The notes: generated by a model from the sequence alone, not told the origin. A stretch of DNA of 64,000 nt from JAGNNV01 sp031412915 (GCA_031412915.1 JANODX010000157.1:1-64000); one strand, 5' to 3'; positions 54,275 to 62,698 are shown, counted from the stretch's first letter. Numbers and translations: made by a program.

Positions 54275-57004
54275 ATGCACGTGACGAAGGAAGGGATCGA
54301 CCGACTGAAGGCGGCGAATCCTTTGGATGTCATCCTCGCCGATCGCGGGATCGAGCTTCGGAAGAAGGGCCGGGTGCTGGTGGCTCGGTGTCCGTTCCAT
54401 GAAGAGAAGACGGCGTCTTTCACGGTGACGCCGACCAAGGGGCTCTATCACTGCTTCGGCTGTGGCGCCCGCGGCGACGTCTTCGGCTTCATCACCAAGC
54501 GCGACAAGGTGGGCTTTCCTCGGGCCATGGAGATTCTGGCCAGAAGGGCGGGTTTGGATTTGAAGGAGCTGATGAACGAGCAACCGACGCCAAAGGCCAA
54601 CGGCATCAACGGCCACGGCCATGAGGTCTCCCAGATCGAGACGACCGTCGAGCGCGATAGCCTGGCCTCGGGCCACTCGTCAACGTCGCGGCGTCTGCTC
54701 GGCTCTGTTGTTGAGCACTACCACCGGACGTTCTGCGAGCGGCCAGACGCGCAGGAGTATTTGAAGGCCCGCGGGCTGGTCGATCCGGAACTCCTCCGCT
54801 CCTGGAAGGTCGGCTATGCGGACGGGTCGCTCTTGAAGACTCTGCCGAAGAGTGGCGAGGTGCGTGATGGGCTTGTCGCCCTGGGCGTGATCACCGCCGA
54901 AGGCCGCGAGCTGATGGGTGGCTGCGTGGTGCTTCCGATTCCTGATCCGCTCTCGGCCGCCTGGATCAATCTCTACGGCCGGGGCGTGAAGAGCGATCGT
55001 CACTGCTACTTGCCTGGGCCGCTCCGCGGCGTCTTCAACTTTCATGCGGCTCGAGCCGGTGAAGAGGTGATCCTGACCGAGTCGGTGATCGACGCCTGTT
55101 CGTTCCACCAGGCCGGCGTGAGGAACTCGATACCTCTCTATGGCATCAACGGATTCACCAGCGATCACCTGGACCTGTTGAAGCGTGAAGGCGTGAAGCG
55201 AGTTGTTCTCGCCCTGGACAACGACGAGGCGGGGCGAAGGGCTACGGACTCGCTTAAGGAAAGACTGACGGCGGCCGGCGTTGAAGCCCGAGCTGTCGAG
55301 TGGCCTGAAGGCGTGAAGGACGCGAATGAAGTCCTCGTGTCCTGGAGCGCAGAGCTGCTGAGAGAGATTGCCTCCGGCCATCGTCTGGCCGAGGCCGTGG
55401 AGGCTGGCCAGAGTGAAGGCGTCGCCGGCGGCGAGTCCTTTCCCTTAATTGATTCCGTGGCCGTTGTTCCTGCGGCCATGCCTATTCCGACCAATAAAGA
55501 CGGCTCGGTATTGCTGTCTCGTCACGGGCTCGATTTCTCAGCTCGTGTGCAATCGACTTTGCTCGGCCGGCTGCGCGTCACCGTGAAGGTGTCTCGCGGC
55601 GATGCGTTCCATGTCGACTCGATCGACCTCTACGCGTCACGGGCTCGGTCTGAGTTTGCGAAGAGGGTGGAGAAGGTCCTCTCAGCCGAAGCGGCTCAAG
55701 TCGAGTCGGCGCTGTTGTCGCTGATTGTGGAGTGCGAGCGAGTGAGCGAAGCTGACGCCGGCGACGTCGTCACCGCGCAGCCTGAGCCGATGAGCGAGAG
55801 TGAGCGGCGCGAGGCTCTCGCTTTCTTGAAGCGGCCGGATCTCCTCGATGAGATCTCGCGGGACATCGACGCTTTGGGCTACGTGGGCGAGGACACGAAC
55901 AAGCGCCTCGTCTACCTGGTCGCCGTCTCGCGCAAGCTGGACGATCCACTCTCGGCCATCGTAATGTCTCAGTCGGGTGCTGGCAAGAGCGGCCTCACCG
56001 AGGTGATCGAGAAGCTCACGCCGGCCGAGGATATGGTCTTGCTCACGCGGCTCACGCCTCAAAGCCTGTACTACGTCGAGCCGGGCTTTCTCGACCGGAA
56101 GCTCATCATCGTGGAAGAGCGGTACGGCTCGATGGAAGCGGACTACTCGATTCGCGTCCTGCAGAGCCGGAAGAAGCTGATTGCTGCAGCACCCATCAAG
56201 GATCCGGCGACGGGCAACATGCGCACGAAGATCTTCACCGTGGAGGCGCGAGCCGCATTCATCGAGGCCACCACGGCGGGCTCGGTGAATCACGAGAACG
56301 CGACCAGGTGTTTTGAACTGTCGATGGACGAGAGCCCGGCACAGACGCAGCGGATCCACGAGCGGCAACGGACCATGCGGACTGAAGCCGGTCTCGCGCT
56401 GAGGAAGCAAGGCGAGGCGATCTCCCGGAAGCACTGGAACGCCCAACGGCTCCTTGAGCCAATGCCTGTGGTGATTCCGTTTGCTGATCGGCTCACGTTT
56501 CCGTCATCGTGGATGCGGACGAGGCGAGATCACGCGCGTTTCCTCAACCTCATCGAGGTCTCGGCTTTCCTGCATCAGCATCAGCGGGAGAGAAGGAACG
56601 GCGCGATCGTGGCCAGCGTCGCGGACTACGCGACCGCGTACGCGCTCGCCGGCGAAGTCTTGACCGAGACCCTCGGTGATCTCCGGAAACCGCTCAGAGA
56701 GGCGCTCGCGCGCATTCAAGCGATGGCTGCGGCCGAGAGTGGAGTCTCGCGTCGCGAGATCCGCGAGGCCCTGGCGCTGCCTGATTCAACGGTGCGCGGC
56801 TGGCTCGCTGAGCTCGTCGAGCTGGAGTACCTCGAAGTGGAATCGAGCAAGGGCGGCAAGGGCAACAAGGCTCTCTATCGCGTCGCGAACCGCGGCCCTC
56901 GGCCGAACGTGGTTCTGGGCCTGCTCTCGCCCGATGACCTCGCCGCCAAACATGCGAAACATGCGGGAAACGTGCGAGAGCGTTTCGCAGGTTTAGTTGC
57001 TTGA
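54275..57004 (+). CDS. Primase/NTPase of a mobile element (CHC2 zinc finger, TOPRIM, P-loop)
   Basis: 909 aa. The CHC2 zinc finger uses Cys39, His42, Cys60 and Cys63 (CPFH, CFGC). A DnaG-like core follows, with the TOPRIM site Glu269 and Asp315/Asp317 (TES, DNDEAG). A second half has the Walker A motif SQSGAGKS at 565-572, a Walker B-like KLIIVEER, and near residues 750-800 a HTH-like stretch (SRREIREALALPDSTVRGWL). It resembles replication proteins of integrative elements or satellite phages, where primer synthesis and ATP-driven unwinding are joined. No close named family is recognised. The TGA stop is followed by two tyrosine recombinase genes. Confidence 0.85.
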   Translation: MHVTKEGIDRLKAANPLDVILADRGIELRKKGRVLVARCPFHEEKTASFTVTPTKGLYHCFGCGARGDVFGFITKRDKVGFPRAMEILARRAGLDLKELMNEQPTPKANGINGHGHEVSQIETTVERDSLASGHSSTSRRLLGSVVEHYHRTFCERPDAQEYLKARGLVDPELLRSWKVGYADGSLLKTLPKSGEVRDGLVALGVITAEGRELMGGCVVLPIPDPLSAAWINLYGRGVKSDRHCYLPGPLRGVFNFHAARAGEEVILTESVIDACSFHQAGVRNSIPLYGINGFTSDHLDLLKREGVKRVVLALDNDEAGRRATDSLKERLTAAGVEARAVEWPEGVKDANEVLVSWSAELLREIASGHRLAEAVEAGQSEGVAGGESFPLIDSVAVVPAAMPIPTNKDGSVLLSRHGLDFSARVQSTLLGRLRVTVKVSRGDAFHVDSIDLYASRARSEFAKRVEKVLSAEAAQVESALLSLIVECERVSEADAGDVVTAQPEPMSESERREALAFLKRPDLLDEISRDIDALGYVGEDTNKRLVYLVAVSRKLDDPLSAIVMSQSGAGKSGLTEVIEKLTPAEDMVLLTRLTPQSLYYVEPGFLDRKLIIVEERYGSMEADYSIRVLQSRKKLIAAAPIKDPATGNMRTKIFTVEARAAFIEATTAGSVNHENATRCFELSMDESPAQTQRIHERQRTMRTEAGLALRKQGEAISRKHWNAQRLLEPMPVVIPFADRLTFPSSWMRTRRDHARFLNLIEVSAFLHQHQRERRNGAIVASVADYATAYALAGEVLTETLGDLRKPLREALARIQAMAAAESGVSRREIREALALPDSTVRGWLAELVELEYLEVESSKGGKGNKALYRVANRGPRPNVVLGLLSPDDLAAKHAKHAGNVRERFAGLVA

Positions 57005-57060
57005 GCGTGAAGGGTTTAAGCCCAAACATGCGAAGTAGCGAGCAAAACCAGCAGGGCACT

Positions 57061-58002
57061 ATGTCCGCGATCTATCGGACCGCGGCATTTCGCAAGACCG
57101 AGAAGCTCCTCAGGCTCTTCGAGGATGAGGTCACCGTCCGCTTTGCTTTGAAAACCTCCCGTGGCTACACGCGCTCGGCTCGCGTCTTCATCGCCTGGCT
57201 GCGGGCGCAGGGCATCGCTCTCCTCGATGTCCGCTCGGCCGACATTCAGGCTTATCAGAGCCATCTGTACGCTCTGCGCAAGAAGGACGGAGCGCCGTAC
57301 TCGATCTCGGATCAAGTCCAGAAGCTAGGGGCAGTGAAGACCCTGTTTCGTTTTCTGTGGAAGCGCGGGTACGTGCTCACGGACCCCGCAGCGTCGGTGG
57401 AGTATCCACGGCAGCCGCAGCGCCTGCCGCGCGGGATCCTCTCGAAGGCGGATACGAAGAAGCTCGTCGAAGCGATCGCAGACGACTCCCCGCTGAGCCT
57501 GCGCGATCGTGCCGTCCTTGAACTCTTCTATGGCACGGGCATCCGCGCCGGCGAGCTCGCGAAGCTCAAGGTCGAAGACGTCGACACGGAAGACCGCATC
57601 CTGCGGGTGATTCTGGGCAAAGGAGCCAAGGACCGCAACGTCCCTCTCACCCACGCCGCCGCGGAAGCCGTCGAGGTCTACCTCGATCAAGCCCGGTCGC
57701 ACATTCGGGGCGCATCCAAAGCGCCCTGGCTGTTCCTGGCCCAACGCGGCGGGTGTCTCTACGCCTCGCTCATGAACGACATCGTCCAGAAGGCGGCGAA
57801 GAGGGCGAAGCTCTCCAAGCACGTCACGTGTCACGCACTGAGGCACACGACAGCGACGCACCTCCTCAAGGGCGGAGCCGATATCCGCCACATCCAGATG
57901 CTGCTCGGGCACTCCTCGCTTCAATCGACGGAGCGCTACACCCACGTTGAAGTCTCCGACCTCTCGAAGGTATTGAGGCGAGCCCACCCGCGTGGCCGTT
58001 AG
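57061..58002 (+). CDS. Tyrosine recombinase 1 of the twin pair
   Basis: 313 aa from ATG 57061 (AGGG four bases upstream); an in-frame TTG at 57001 overlaps the primase stop and is the alternative. Starting at 57061 places Arg162, His258, Arg261, His284 and Tyr293 at exactly the positions of the next protein's catalytic residues, which supports this start. Motifs are YGTGIRAGEL, CHALRHTTATH, LLGHSS and ERYTHV. XerC/D-like length. Probably acts with its partner in integration or excision of the island. Confidence 0.9.
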   Translation: MSAIYRTAAFRKTEKLLRLFEDEVTVRFALKTSRGYTRSARVFIAWLRAQGIALLDVRSADIQAYQSHLYALRKKDGAPYSISDQVQKLGAVKTLFRFLWKRGYVLTDPAASVEYPRQPQRLPRGILSKADTKKLVEAIADDSPLSLRDRAVLELFYGTGIRAGELAKLKVEDVDTEDRILRVILGKGAKDRNVPLTHAAAEAVEVYLDQARSHIRGASKAPWLFLAQRGGCLYASLMNDIVQKAAKRAKLSKHVTCHALRHTTATHLLKGGADIRHIQMLLGHSSLQSTERYTHVEVSDLSKVLRRAHPRGR

Positions 58003-58930
58003 AAGGATCGATCCACGATCGTTTCCGCGCGTCCTCGAAGCGGTCCTCGATGAGCTGCGCGGGCGCTGGTACTCAGAGACGCTTCAAACGCAGACGGCTC
58101 GGATGCTGGAGCGCTTCTTTCTCTTCCTGCAGACGAACAAGCTGAAGGACCTGCGGGCCGTGAATGAATCCCACGTCTTCGCGTATGCCCGCCTCCTCGC
58201 GTCTTCGATCTCACCCACCAAGAAGAAGCCCTACACCGTCGCGACGCAGAGAACGCACCTCGCGCACGTGCAGAGGCTGTTCAGGTTCCTCCTGAAGCAC
58301 GGCCTCATCCTGCGTGATCCGACACTCGATCTCGTCTTACCCTCGTGGAAGAGACTGCCCCGCATCACCATCAACCAGGCCCAGGGCGAGCGGCTCATCG
58401 CGAATCCCGACACCGGCACCGTGCGCGGGAAGCGCGATCGCGCCATCCTCGAGCTGCTCTATGGCGTGGCGATCCGGGTCGGGGAATGTGGACGGCTCGA
58501 TCTCATCGACATCGACCTCGGCCGCGGGAGAGTGCTCGTGCGCAGCGGAAAGGGTCGGAAGGACCGCGTCCTGCCTCTTGTCGGCCGCGCCAAAGCCGCG
58601 ATTGATCTGTATCTGAAAGAGTCCCGGCCGAAGCTCGTGAAGAACCCGGCCGAGCGGGCGCTCTTTCTCACCCGTCGCGGCGAGCGGCTCACCGTGAAGG
58701 CGATTCAATACCTCGTCCGCGCCAATGCGAAGGCAGCCGGGCTCAATGTCCAAGTGACGCCGCACACGCTGCGTCATGCGTGCGCTACACATCTCCTCGA
58801 AGGCGGCGCCGACGTGAGGCACGTCCAGAAGCTCCTCGGGCATGCCCACATCACCACGACCGCGATCTATGCCCAGGTCAGCCCGAAGGCTCTGGAAAAG
58901 GCGGTTTCTCGCGCCCATCCACGGCCCTGA
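57992..58930 (+). CDS. Tyrosine recombinase 2 of the twin pair
   Basis: 312 aa from GTG 57992, overlapping the first recombinase by 11 bases. Catalytic residues are Arg162 (GVAIRVGE), His258/Arg261 (PHTLRHACATH), His284 (LLGHAH) and Tyr293 (AIYAQV). It has clearly diverged from its neighbour but keeps the same spacing, as in heterodimeric XerC/XerD-like pairs. Both end in the same AHPR motif. Confidence 0.9.
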   Translation: MAVRRIDPRSFPRVLEAVLDELRGRWYSETLQTQTARMLERFFLFLQTNKLKDLRAVNESHVFAYARLLASSISPTKKKPYTVATQRTHLAHVQRLFRFLLKHGLILRDPTLDLVLPSWKRLPRITINQAQGERLIANPDTGTVRGKRDRAILELLYGVAIRVGECGRLDLIDIDLGRGRVLVRSGKGRKDRVLPLVGRAKAAIDLYLKESRPKLVKNPAERALFLTRRGERLTVKAIQYLVRANAKAAGLNVQVTPHTLRHACATHLLEGGADVRHVQKLLGHAHITTTAIYAQVSPKALEKAVSRAHPRP

Positions 58931-58971
58931 AAGAGGCCCGAGAAGTACAATCCTCGCGAAGGGGAATCATC

Positions 58972-59205
58972 ATGAGCATCGCCATAGAAGCCGTCTGGGA
59001 AGGCGGGGTCCTGAAGCCCAAGACCAAACTCGACCTGCCTGAGAAGGCAAACGTCCGCGTGATCGTGGAGGAGTCCCCAAACACAAACCTCAAAGGCTGG
59101 GCGGCCATTGATCGGCTCATCGGCATGGCCAACGATGAAGGCGGACCGACGGACGTCGCCGAGAAGCACGACGAGTATCTGTACGGCAGCCTGAGATCAC
59201 GGTGA
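58972..59205 (+). CDS. AF2212-like (DUF104) antitoxin
   Basis: 77 aa from ATG 58972, with AAGGGGA about seven bases upstream. The N-terminal IEAVWEGGVLKPKTKLDLPEK is the DUF104 pattern: a short beta hairpin that dimerises. The C-terminal acidic helix would neutralise the toxin. Its stop overlaps the GTG of the PIN toxin gene, a typical toxin-antitoxin arrangement. It likely represses its own promoter. Confidence 0.85.
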   Translation: MSIAIEAVWEGGVLKPKTKLDLPEKANVRVIVEESPNTNLKGWAAIDRLIGMANDEGGPTDVAEKHDEYLYGSLRSR

Positions 59206-59639
59206 TCTTTCTCGACACGGGCTTCTTGTACGCGCTCGTCAACAAGCGCGACGAGCACCACCAACGAGTCCGGGAAGTCATGGACGAGTATCACGGCCGG
59301 GATCTCAGTGGTCTCGTCCTCACCACGAACCACGTCGTCGAAGAGACGATCACGCTCCTCCGCTCCAGCGTCCATCGAGATCCAGGCATCGCTCATGACA
59401 CCGCCGTCGCCGTCGGCCGAGAGCTTTACGCCGGGGCTTTCGGTCGGATCCACCACGCCATGCCGAGTGAAGAACGCGCCGCTTTCGAATACCTCGCGCG
59501 GCATCGAGACAAGATGTACAGCCTCACCGACTGCTTGAGCTTTGTAATCATGGACGCCAACAAGATCACCGAAGCGCTCGCCGTCGACGCGGATTTCACT
59601 CATCGATTCGTAGCACGGCCTGGACCCATCCGCCGATGA
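59202..59639 (+). CDS. PIN-domain toxin (VapC-like)
   Basis: 145 aa from GTG 59202. The four acidic metal ligands of PIN ribonucleases are present: Asp5 (FLDTG), Glu47 (NHVVEE), Asp110 (LTDCLSF) and Asp129/Asp131 near the end. With the upstream antitoxin it forms a VapBC-type module that cuts RNA when released. Its stop overlaps the ATG of the orphan RHS tip, but that may be chance. Confidence 0.88.
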   Translation: MIFLDTGFLYALVNKRDEHHQRVREVMDEYHGRDLSGLVLTTNHVVEETITLLRSSVHRDPGIAHDTAVAVGRELYAGAFGRIHHAMPSEERAAFEYLARHRDKMYSLTDCLSFVIMDANKITEALAVDADFTHRFVARPGPIRR

Positions 59640-60232
59640 ACGTCGCTCGTGACGTCTGCTCTTCAACCATCGCCGTCCCCGTGGATCTGATGGGCGCGCC
59701 CTGGGTGGGTGAAGTGGGCGGGGATTTAGCGAGCCATTACTACCGAGCGAGGTACTACGACTCTCAGGTGGGACGGTTTGTCAGTGAGGACCCGGTCCGG
59801 AACGGCCGAGACGGCCCCAACCTGTTTGGCTACGTCCGCAATGCGCCGACACGCTGGGTCGATCCCACGGGTAAGTTCGCAGCTCCTGCCCTGATACCTG
59901 TTATCCGTTGGCTTTCGTTATGTGGAGCGACCACCTTCGGATACACCAAGTGGCAAGTGTCTAAGGGCGGGCGTGCTTCATCACCTCCGCCTGGAGATCC
60001 AAACAACAGCCAACAAACGCACTGCCGAGCAGCGTGTCGACTAAATCGCTGTCTTCTTCTTGTTTTGCCAACCGTGACCGAGGCCGCCGAGTACTTTCAC
60101 GAGTGGTGGACCTACTCGGACGATGCGGCCGAGGACGACGCAGCAGCCCTCTACGGCCTCTACTACAGTTACGACCTGAAACGCGATTGCGATCAGATCT
60201 GCACTGGGTGCCCGATACGGCCTGGGTCCTGA
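59636..60232 (+). CDS. Orphan RHS tip: core end plus variable C-terminal domain
   Basis: 198 aa if translated from ATG 59636. The first 38 residues are unlike RHS. Then HYYRARYYDSQVGRFVSEDP and NLFGYVRNAPTRWVDPTGKF match the end of an RHS core, as in the protein ending at 49614. The tip after DPTG is about 120 residues: a hydrophobic segment (APALIPVIRWLSLCGATTFGY), a Pro/Ser linker and Cys pairs (HCRAACRLNRC, KRDCDQICTGC). There is no YD-repeat body or signal peptide. This is the form of displaced RHS tips that can be recombined onto a full-length gene. Confidence 0.75.
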   Translation: MNVARDVCSSTIAVPVDLMGAPWVGEVGGDLASHYYRARYYDSQVGRFVSEDPVRNGRDGPNLFGYVRNAPTRWVDPTGKFAAPALIPVIRWLSLCGATTFGYTKWQVSKGGRASSPPPGDPNNSQQTHCRAACRLNRCLLLVLPTVTEAAEYFHEWWTYSDDAAEDDAAALYGLYYSYDLKRDCDQICTGCPIRPGS

Positions 60233-60233
60233 G

Positions 60234-60614
60234 ATGCGACGCATTCACGGCTCCATATTGGCGGGCAGCTTGGCAGTGCTGGTCATTGGAGCGTCGAACT
60301 GCTCCAGTGACTCGCAAGCCCGGAGCGAGCTCGTGACCCTGAGAAATGCCCTAACCCCAAGTACGACTCGCCCCGAGTTAGAGAGGTTGGTTACCGCTTC
60401 AAAGACCCTGTTCCTGAGCAAAAGCGGCGAGCCCAAGGAGTGGTCGGTTGGCACGCCCCTGCGTTGGGATGCCCGGAATTGGGTACTGTGGATCGAGTTC
60501 AGAGAGGATCGAATTAGCACCCTAAAGATTCGTCTCTACGACAGTCGGACGATGCATCCAGAAGAGGCGCCACCCGATCTGGTCTTTGGGAGCCCGCCGC
60601 CAGCCCCACGCTAA
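60234..60614 (+). CDS. Putative exported immunity protein for the orphan RHS tip
   Basis: 126 aa, beginning one base after the tip stop. An N-terminal signal-like segment (GSILAGSLAVLVIGASNCSS) may be a signal peptide; the ASNC context is not a good lipobox. The mature part has no recognised family. Position indicates immunity. An exported immunity protein would suit a toxin acting in the envelope. The TAA stop lies within the 27-base repeat. Confidence 0.6.
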   Translation: MRRIHGSILAGSLAVLVIGASNCSSDSQARSELVTLRNALTPSTTRPELERLVTASKTLFLSKSGEPKEWSVGTPLRWDARNWVLWIEFREDRISTLKIRLYDSRTMHPEEAPPDLVFGSPPPAPR

Positions 60615-60640
60615 AAGAGGAGGGCTCGCTACGCGAGCCG
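60614..60640. repeat. Palindromic repeat, copy 2
   Basis: Matches the repeat at 49895-49921 at 26 of 27 positions, the change being in the loop (GGCTCGC-TAC-GCGAGCC). It overlaps the stop codon of the upstream gene. About 270 bases with no convincing gene follow before the DDE transposase. Confidence 0.75.
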
Positions 60641-60913
60641 TTATTGATATGGGACACGATGAAGAGCGAGCCCGCGAGTACCGCATTTCCACGCTGGAGC
60701 ATCGCAGTAATCTCGTTAACAAAGACTTCGACCTCGCGGTAGGGGTCCAATGGGAGTTGGAACCGCCAATATTGAACGCAGAAGCGGTTGGGTTGGCCCA
60801 AAATCCCGGGCGAGTTGACCGTCAGATCCAAGGATCGCCGCGCGTCGACGCCGGCGTCCCGGGGAGCGCCGCAGCTTCGCCGTCCGATGGCTCGCGGATC
60901 TGACGCTCAGGAA

Positions 60914-62215
60914 CTAAGCGGCGCGCTTGAGATACGGGAAACGCCGGTCGCTATCGAGGTAAGCCACCTCGATGTTGTGCGGGGCGCAAGGCGCGCCGAG
61001 TTTCCCGCGCAGAGGTTGAACCGCCCGCAGGTGAGCGGGCTCAAGGCCGAGGTAGATCTCGGCCGGGGTCGCGCCTCGGAGGCCCTGGTGCGGCCGGTTG
61101 GAGTAGTACGCCAGGGCTCGATTGACGACGATGTAGCGTTCTTCGGATTGGAATTGAGGAGGCAGAAGTCCGAAGAGGAAGGACTTGAGAGAGCGCCAGA
61201 ATCTCTCCAGCTTGGCGTTCGCGCGATGGTGATCGGCGGAGCAGAAACGCAGCACCACGCCCCAGCCATCAATCCGTTCCTTGAATCTCTCCGCTGTGAA
61301 TTCGCCCCCGCGGTCGGCGATGAGGTAGCGCGGAGTTCCGAGGCGACGGAAGGTCTCCTCGACGAAGCGGATCATGGCGCCTGGATCGGGCGATCCGGCG
61401 AACCGAGATACGGCGATTGGGAAGCGCGAGAAGGAGTCGAACATCACCGTGACGCCATCGGCGGTGGCGCCGAGGAAATCCTTGAGCCAGGTCGAGTCGA
61501 TGTGCGTGACGTGGTGGACAAACTTGGCGATCACGGGCCGAGACGGTCTGACGGGTGGAACGGGCCTCGGGGCGCGAGGGCCCTTGAGATAGCGGCGAAC
61601 GGCGGAACGGGAGATCCGCACCGCCACAAGGCCGAGCCAATCGACCAGTTTCTGGTAGCCACCAAGACCGATTCCCGCGATGCCCTGGACGAGGTGGTGA
61701 GTGGCGTCATCGTACCGACGGATCGGCGGAATGGGCTTGACCAGGGAGCCGACGGTTCCGGCCGCGGGGTCGGCCTGACTCATCCAGCGCGAGACGGTTG
61801 CCCCGCAGATGCGGAAGAGGTCAGCCGCCTCTTCGTTGGTCAGTCCCATCTGTTCCTTGAGGCTCAGGATTCGGAATCGCTCGACGGGGGTGTAGAAGGG
61901 GCGTCGCCGCTCCGGAAGCCGCGCCAACCTCGCTCCGAGCAGGCAGTTGGCTTCCCGGAGCCGAGCGATGAGAACGAGGTCAGCTTGATGAGCGGCGACC
62001 GCCTGCTGGTATCGGTCGCCGGAATGTCTGAGTTCTGCGACTCTCTGGCCAAGGATCAAAGCGAGGCAGCGGTAGGCTTTGAAGAGCGTTCTGACCGCCT
62101 TGGGTTCCACCGGCGCGTCTTTGCAGGCGCGGACGAAAGCTCTGTCGGAAAAGGCTTCGGGCGTCAGGTCGAGCAGAGGTTGGGCTTTGTGGTCAGCTTG
62201 CGCGGTCTCCGCCAT
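60914..62215 (-). CDS. DDE (rve-type) integrase/transposase
   Basis: 433 aa. An N-terminal helix-turn-helix (LTNEEAADLFRICGATVSRWM) precedes an integrase-core domain with Asp240 (HIDSTW), Asp301 (IADRGGEF) and Glu337 (AKLERFW); the last two are 35 residues apart, a DD35E arrangement. YYSNRPHQGLRGATPAEIY follows. Similar to IS481/IS3-like orphan transposases. CTCAGGAACT at 60906-60915 and its imperfect complement at 62222-62231 (8 of 10) may be short terminal repeats. A shortened copy of its C-terminal part lies at 62699. Confidence 0.9.
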   Translation of the reverse strand: MAETAQADHKAQPLLDLTPEAFSDRAFVRACKDAPVEPKAVRTLFKAYRCLALILGQRVAELRHSGDRYQQAVAAHQADLVLIARLREANCLLGARLARLPERRRPFYTPVERFRILSLKEQMGLTNEEAADLFRICGATVSRWMSQADPAAGTVGSLVKPIPPIRRYDDATHHLVQGIAGIGLGGYQKLVDWLGLVAVRISRSAVRRYLKGPRAPRPVPPVRPSRPVIAKFVHHVTHIDSTWLKDFLGATADGVTVMFDSFSRFPIAVSRFAGSPDPGAMIRFVEETFRRLGTPRYLIADRGGEFTAERFKERIDGWGVVLRFCSADHHRANAKLERFWRSLKSFLFGLLPPQFQSEERYIVVNRALAYYSNRPHQGLRGATPAEIYLGLEPAHLRAVQPLRGKLGAPCAPHNIEVAYLDSDRRFPYLKRAA

Positions 62216-62266
62216 CGGACCAGTTTCTCAGAGTGGCCATGCGAATTCCGGCGATGGGAGCCGCTT

Positions 62267-62296
62267 AGGAAGGGCTCGCTTCGCGAGTCGTTTCCT
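62267..62296. repeat. Palindromic repeat, diverged copy 3
   Basis: The core GGGCTCGC-TTC-GCGAGTC is extended on both sides by AGGAA/TTTCCT, making a longer hairpin than copies 1 and 2. It lies just outside the transposase gene. No clear T-run follows. Confidence 0.6.
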
Positions 62297-62319
62297 TAGG
62301 GTAGTATTTCGTCACCGCC

Positions 62320-62601
62320 ATGGAACGCATGACCATCTCAGTTCCTACCGAAACGGCTCGCCAGATCGATGCCGTCCGAAAGGCCGAAAATCGGACTCGC
62401 TCGGGCGTGATCCAAGAGGCTCTTCGTCGCTACAACGTTGGTGCGGAAATCCCGGCGAGAACTGGGGGCGAGGAAGCAACTCCTTCAGAACGTCGCGCGA
62501 TTGCTCGCGGTCATGCCGCCATCAAGAGGGGCGAATTTGTCTCGCTCGACGAGCCAAGTTCTGGCTCGACCCGTCGCGCCTCGCGTACACGTATCGCATG
62601 A
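62320..62601 (+). CDS. Ribbon-helix-helix antitoxin-like protein
   Basis: 93 aa from ATG 62320 (ATG 62329 also possible). RMTISVPTETARQIDAVRK followed by TRSGVIQEALRRY is a ribbon-helix-helix DNA-binding domain. After GEFVSLDE, where such antitoxins usually end, the frame runs into Ser/Arg-rich text (PSSGSTRRASRTRIA). That text comes from an out-of-frame DUF4160-type gene end, so the C-terminus is probably a deletion product. Its TGA overlaps an ATG of that frame. Confidence 0.7.
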   Translation: MERMTISVPTETARQIDAVRKAENRTRSGVIQEALRRYNVGAEIPARTGGEEATPSERRAIARGHAAIKRGEFVSLDEPSSGSTRRASRTRIA

Positions 62602-62693
62602 CGCGCGCCGAACAGCGGCGCATGCGAGAACTCGTCTTTCAGCACCAGGCACTCTTCAAGGAGCGATGGCGTGAACACTTCTCTCGTCGATAG
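62553..62693 (+). pseudogene. C-terminal remnant of a DUF4160-type protein
   Basis: The frame reads AKFWLDPSRLAYTYRMTRAEQRRMRELV and ends near LFKERWREHF. That matches the C-terminal part of DUF4160 proteins (KFWLDPVRLA...ELRRI..LV), often partners of small antitoxins. The N-terminal two thirds are absent. An ATG at 62598 could give only 31 residues. Confidence 0.55.
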
Positions 62694-62698
62694 CCCGC

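Noticed and set aside
60514..60903. Small frames on both strands after the orphan tip immunity gene
   Set aside because: Each strand has a plausible-looking short protein, but neither has a ribosome site or a recognised family, and they exclude each other.
60788..62299. 503-aa plus-strand frame over the DDE transposase
   Set aside because: It is antisense to a transposase with an intact DD35E triad and helix-turn-helix.
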